A DNA stretch of 64,000 nucleotides from Castanea sativa (lineage: Eukaryota; Streptophyta; Magnoliopsida; Fagales; Fagaceae). A program made the position numbers and the translations under genes. Shown here piece after piece: positions 61,001 to 64,000 of the stretch. The notes beneath the pieces were generated by a model that did not search any database, was not told the origin of the DNA, and saw nothing but the letters and a program-made list of their open reading frames with translations. The stretch covers positions 57,241,964 through 57,305,963 of the forward strand of contig NC_134015.1 of NCBI RefSeq assembly GCF_040712315.1. Direction: 5' to 3'. Numbering within the stretch: position 1 is the stretch's first letter; each line of letters starts with the position of its first letter.

Positions 61001-63205
61001 GGTTCACCTTTGTCAATTTTGTCTTATTTGGTCCATAACGGTCCATTAGGTCTTATTCGGTCTTATTCAGTGCACTTTGGTCTTACTTAATTCATTATGT
61101 ACAATTCAGTCCATTTTGTCTTATTTAGTCCACTTCGATCCATTCAATCCAATTTGGTCATTCTCGGTCAACTATGTTCCTATTCGGTCCATTTAGTCGT
61201 ACTAGGTCGATTTGGTCTTATTCGATCCTATTCAGTCCACTTTGTTCAAATTCTTTTTTTGGGGACACTTTGGTCATATTTGGTCCATTATGTTCAATAA
61301 AGTCCACTTCAGTCTATTTGGTCTTATGCGGCCCACTTCAGTCCATTTGGTCTTATTCGGCCAACATTCCAGTCCGCTTGGTCTTATTCGTTCCTATTCA
61401 GTCTACTTTGGTCCTAGTTGGTCCATTATGTTCAACTCGGTCCATTTGGTCTATTCGGTCTTATTTGGTCATTATTGGTCCACTATGGTCCAATTAGGTC
61501 CATTTGGTTTATTTCGGTCCTATTTAGTCCACTTTTGTCCTATTTGGTCAATTATGTTCAATTCGGTCTACTTCGGTCTTATTCAGCCCTATTTGGTTTA
61601 ATCTGGTCATTCTAGGTTCACTATGGTCCTTTTCAGTCCATTTAGTCTTATTCGGCCCACATTAGTCCATTTTGTCTTATTCAGTTCTATTCCTTCTACT
61701 TTGGTCCTTCTTAGTCCATTATATTCAATTCAGTCCTCTTCGGTCCATTTACTCTTATTCAGTCCACTTCGGTCCAATTTGGTCATTCTCAGTCCATTAT
61801 GTTGAATTAGGTCCACGTTAATCAACTTGGTCTTATTCGGTCTACTTCAGTCCATTTAGTCTTATTCTATCCACTTCAGTCCATTTCGTTTTATTCTGTC
61901 CACTTTGGTCATTCTTAGTCCACTATGGTCTTATTTGGTCCATTTGGTCTTAATCAGTCTATATCTGTCCATTTGGTCTTATTGGGTCCTATTTAGTCCA
62001 CTTTGGTTCTATTTGGTCCATTGTGTTCAATTCGGTCCTCTTCAGTCTTATTCAGTCCATTCTGTCCATGTTGGTCTTATTTAGTCATATTCAATCCACT
62101 TTGGGCTTATTCTGTCCATTCGGTCCAATTTGGTCATTCTCGGTCCACTACGATCCTGAATTGATCAAAGTAGACTGAAGTAGACCAAATTTGACCACAA
62201 TTGACCAAAGTGGACTGAAGTAGACCGATTCAGATTGAGTTGATGAAGTGGACTGAATGCCGATATGTTATTAGCATAGCCAAGATTGTGTTTTGATATA
62301 AAGTCAAATCCTTACTTCCAAAATAATCAAATATTAACTCAAACAAAAATCAAACTAAAAGTATAAGAGAAAAAATATGCTACTTGTAATGGGAAACTAA
62401 AAAATACAACACTAAAATGTATGAACCCAAAATAGAATTTTAAAAATTACAATGATTTATCAATATAATTAAAGAAGAGTTGTAAGAAATAATAATAAAA
62501 TGAAGAGAGAGAGAGAGAGAATAACGATGTTTCAAGAGAGAATGTGAGAGAATAATAACAAATTTATAGAAACTAATATTAGAAGAAAAAAAGTAAAAAT
62601 GAAAAATAATGTTATAAATACCAAATTATCCAAGTCATGCTATGTTATGTCATAAAATAACATTATATTCTTATATACTATCTTTATATATAATGCAATA
62701 GGATAATATCTATGAAATTAAAGAGAAGAAAAAAGATAACAACTTAAAAACATAACTTAATCACGTCAACTCAAAGTAGAGTTTCAAATAATACAAAAAC
62801 TTATCAGTAGAGATGCAAGAAAAAAAATAAAAAAATCTACCAAAAAATGAAAAAAAAAATTGAGAGAGAGAATAACCTTATGTGTGTGGGAAAACTATGT
62901 ATAGAATGAAATTAAGAATTGTAAATTTATAGAAAGAGGGGGAATAAGAAAGGCAAAAAATAAAGGAAGATAAAGGGATTGAGGAAAAGTGATATTAAGA
63001 TAGATAGTAGTGGGGAGATGTAAAGATAAAAGGGATAGGAAAGTTAGTGAAAGTATAACATTAAGTTGGGAAATTAATAAGAGAAAAAAAAAGTGTTAAA
63101 AAAGAAGATGAGAGAGAATTTTAGAAATGGGTAGATGATGTGGTTGCTAATGTGGCTCAACAATAGCATAGCAACAATAAATATTATGCTTTAGTTTTCA
63201 AAAAT
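58046..63205 (-). mobile_element. Helitron, non-autonomous, about 5.2 kb
   Basis: The left edge is CTAGCCGAGGGACTAGTAC with CAATGCGCGG, which on the minus strand is a Helitron 3' end closing in CTAG. The right edge on the minus strand reads TTTTTGAAAACTAAAGC and GTTGAGCCACATTAGC, in the style of plant Helitron heads. Copy A has the empty site at 15253-15262 (TTTTTAAGTATAAATGGG), and host A and T flank the ends without duplication. No Rep/helicase frame. It contains a 1.6-kb minisatellite (60648-62255) and (AG)n-rich DNA near 62505-62520. The exact right end is uncertain by several bases. Confidence 0.75.
60648..62255. repeat. Degenerate GGTCC/GGACC minisatellite with inverted ends
   Basis: About 1.6 kb of short words. 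60648-60898 has the GGACC orientation (TGGACCAAATTGGACCGAAT). About 60899-62150 has the inverse (TTCGGTCCATTTGGTCTTAT). 62155-62255 returns to the first orientation (AGTAGACTGAAGTAGACC). Units are mostly 9-12 bp with TTCGGTCC, TTTGGTC and ATTCAGTCC variants. Because TCGGTCC words rarely make stops, overlapping open frames appear in all three plus frames (for example 61212-61601); they encode only Leu/Val/Phe/Gly/Pro/Ser/Ile text. Confidence 0.9.
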
Positions 63206-64000
63206 ATATATATGGGATGAGAATATGATGTGATTCCTAGAATTTAATAGGGATTGGTATGTAAAATATTTAAAGGTTTTGGGATCTTAGCTTGATTTCG
63301 TCCCAAATCTGACACATTATCATTCCTTTGGGGAGAAAAAAAAACTCAATTATTTGGGGAAGGAAAAAATAAAATCTAAAACCTAATTAATTCACATAAG
63401 ATTGCATAATTTCTTTCTTACTATTGCAAATTTGCTATATTTGATGGTAAATAATATCAATTTAAAGTGATACCCTTATTTTTCTAGTGTAAATAACTAT
63501 TTGACCCCTTTATAAATAGTAAAGGGAGAGTTGTACATGGTAGATTGACTCTTGTAATCAACAAATACCAGAGTAAACAGACAAGTATTGTAAATAGTCT
63601 TTTTCTTTTTTGAGGAACAAGTATTGTAAATATATAGTCAAAAGAGAATAAATAGTCATTATTACTATTATTATTATTTACTGAATAGCCATTATTATTA
63701 TTCTCTTGTATTTTAGCATCTATTGTATTTGTACTACAAGAACATTTGTCTATATGTTGTATCAACGTAAATTTATTCATTTTCCACTCAATTGTCTATC
63801 ATATAGGAGATTCTTAGCCTATTAAATGATCCACATTGTAGAAAAAAAAAAAAAATTTACCGGTCATACATAAGAACATAGAGCATGGTTGAATACTCAG
63901 GTCAGTAATGCTTGTGTTTTGATTGTAGGCTGCTTTAACGAGTCTGTCTCAACAACTCGGCAGATGGGGTTTTGGCTTAAAGTATAAAAGTGATGGTGTA
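63206..64000. other. Intergenic, copy B tail, no gene seen
   Basis: Colinear with 15262-15945 of copy A up to about 63945 (TTGTGTTTTGATTGTAGGC). The last 55 bases have no match in copy A, which marks the probable end of the duplication on this side. Confidence 0.55.

Larger units (their letters stand above)
33510..63945. repeat. Segmental duplication, copy B
   Basis: Partner of copy A (3530-15945). The anchor alignments are listed in the copy A entry. Copy B is 2.4 times longer because of nested insertions: Helitron 33676-36033, solo LTR with LINE 36579-41436, Mutator-like element 47834-48667, L1 50392-56735 and Helitron 58046-63205. Local identity looks about 90 percent by eye, but I did not compute it. 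Confidence 0.85.

Noticed and set aside
61097..61805. Long overlapping open frames of Leu/Val/Phe/Gly/Ser/Pro text in three phases
   Set aside because: They arise from the GGTCC minisatellite, occur in every plus-strand phase and have no domain or splice context.
1..64000. tRNA, rRNA, CRISPR arrays and bacterial-type operons
   Set aside because: No cloverleaf with A and B boxes, no ribosomal RNA motifs and no spaced direct repeats of CRISPR type were seen. The tRNA-like match at 32315-32328 is a retrotransposon primer site.

Overview
The window is nuclear DNA of a flowering plant. It is AT-rich and repeat-laden, with one intact multi-exon gene with GT-AG introns, L1-type and RTE-type LINEs carrying plant-style domains, Helitrons, LTR remnants and many MITEs. 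A woody eudicot is plausible, but the species cannot be fixed from the sequence. No bacterial-style operon, rRNA, tRNA or CRISPR array was seen.

The only intact gene I can support is an erlin-like SPFH/prohibitin-domain protein on the minus strand. It has nine exons between 23835 and 28779, 363 codons plus a stop, and a first intron of about 2.7 kb. Exon 1 encodes the short cytosolic tail and the membrane anchor. The 5' end of this gene (promoter, exon 1 and part of intron 1) recurs several times in the same orientation. Copy 1 is at about 1195-3060 (exon 2677-2790). Copy 3 is at about 30880-33480 (exon 33106-33237), 4.3 kb upstream of the true exon 1. Copy 4B is at about 33520-42720 (exon at 42569-42682, frameshifted). 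Copy 4A, at about 3530-4990, has lost its exon.

Most of the rest is one large segmental duplication. Copy A (about 3530-15945) aligns colinearly with copy B (about 33510-63945). Copy B is longer because it received two Helitrons (33676-36033 and 58046-63205), a solo LTR that itself took in a LINE (36579-41436, LINE 37573-41119), a Mutator-like element (47834-48667) and an L1 LINE (50392-56735). Copy A has its own insertions: a 793-bp MITE (7385-8177) and a solo LTR (11966-12771). The paralogous copies act as empty sites, so many insertion boundaries and target-site duplications can be read directly.

Between the copies lie a decayed L1 LINE carrying a hAT-type insertion (about 16025-21540, hAT 20126-20854), a plus-strand orphan exon resembling the start of a chloroplast-type alpha/beta hydrolase (21571-21767), RTE LINE remnants on both sides of the erlin coding exons, and a small non-autonomous LTR retrotransposon with a perfect tRNA-Met primer site (30949-32638). 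A 1.6-kb degenerate minisatellite built on GGTCC/GGACC words, with inverted orientation at its two ends, lies inside the second Helitron (60648-62255).
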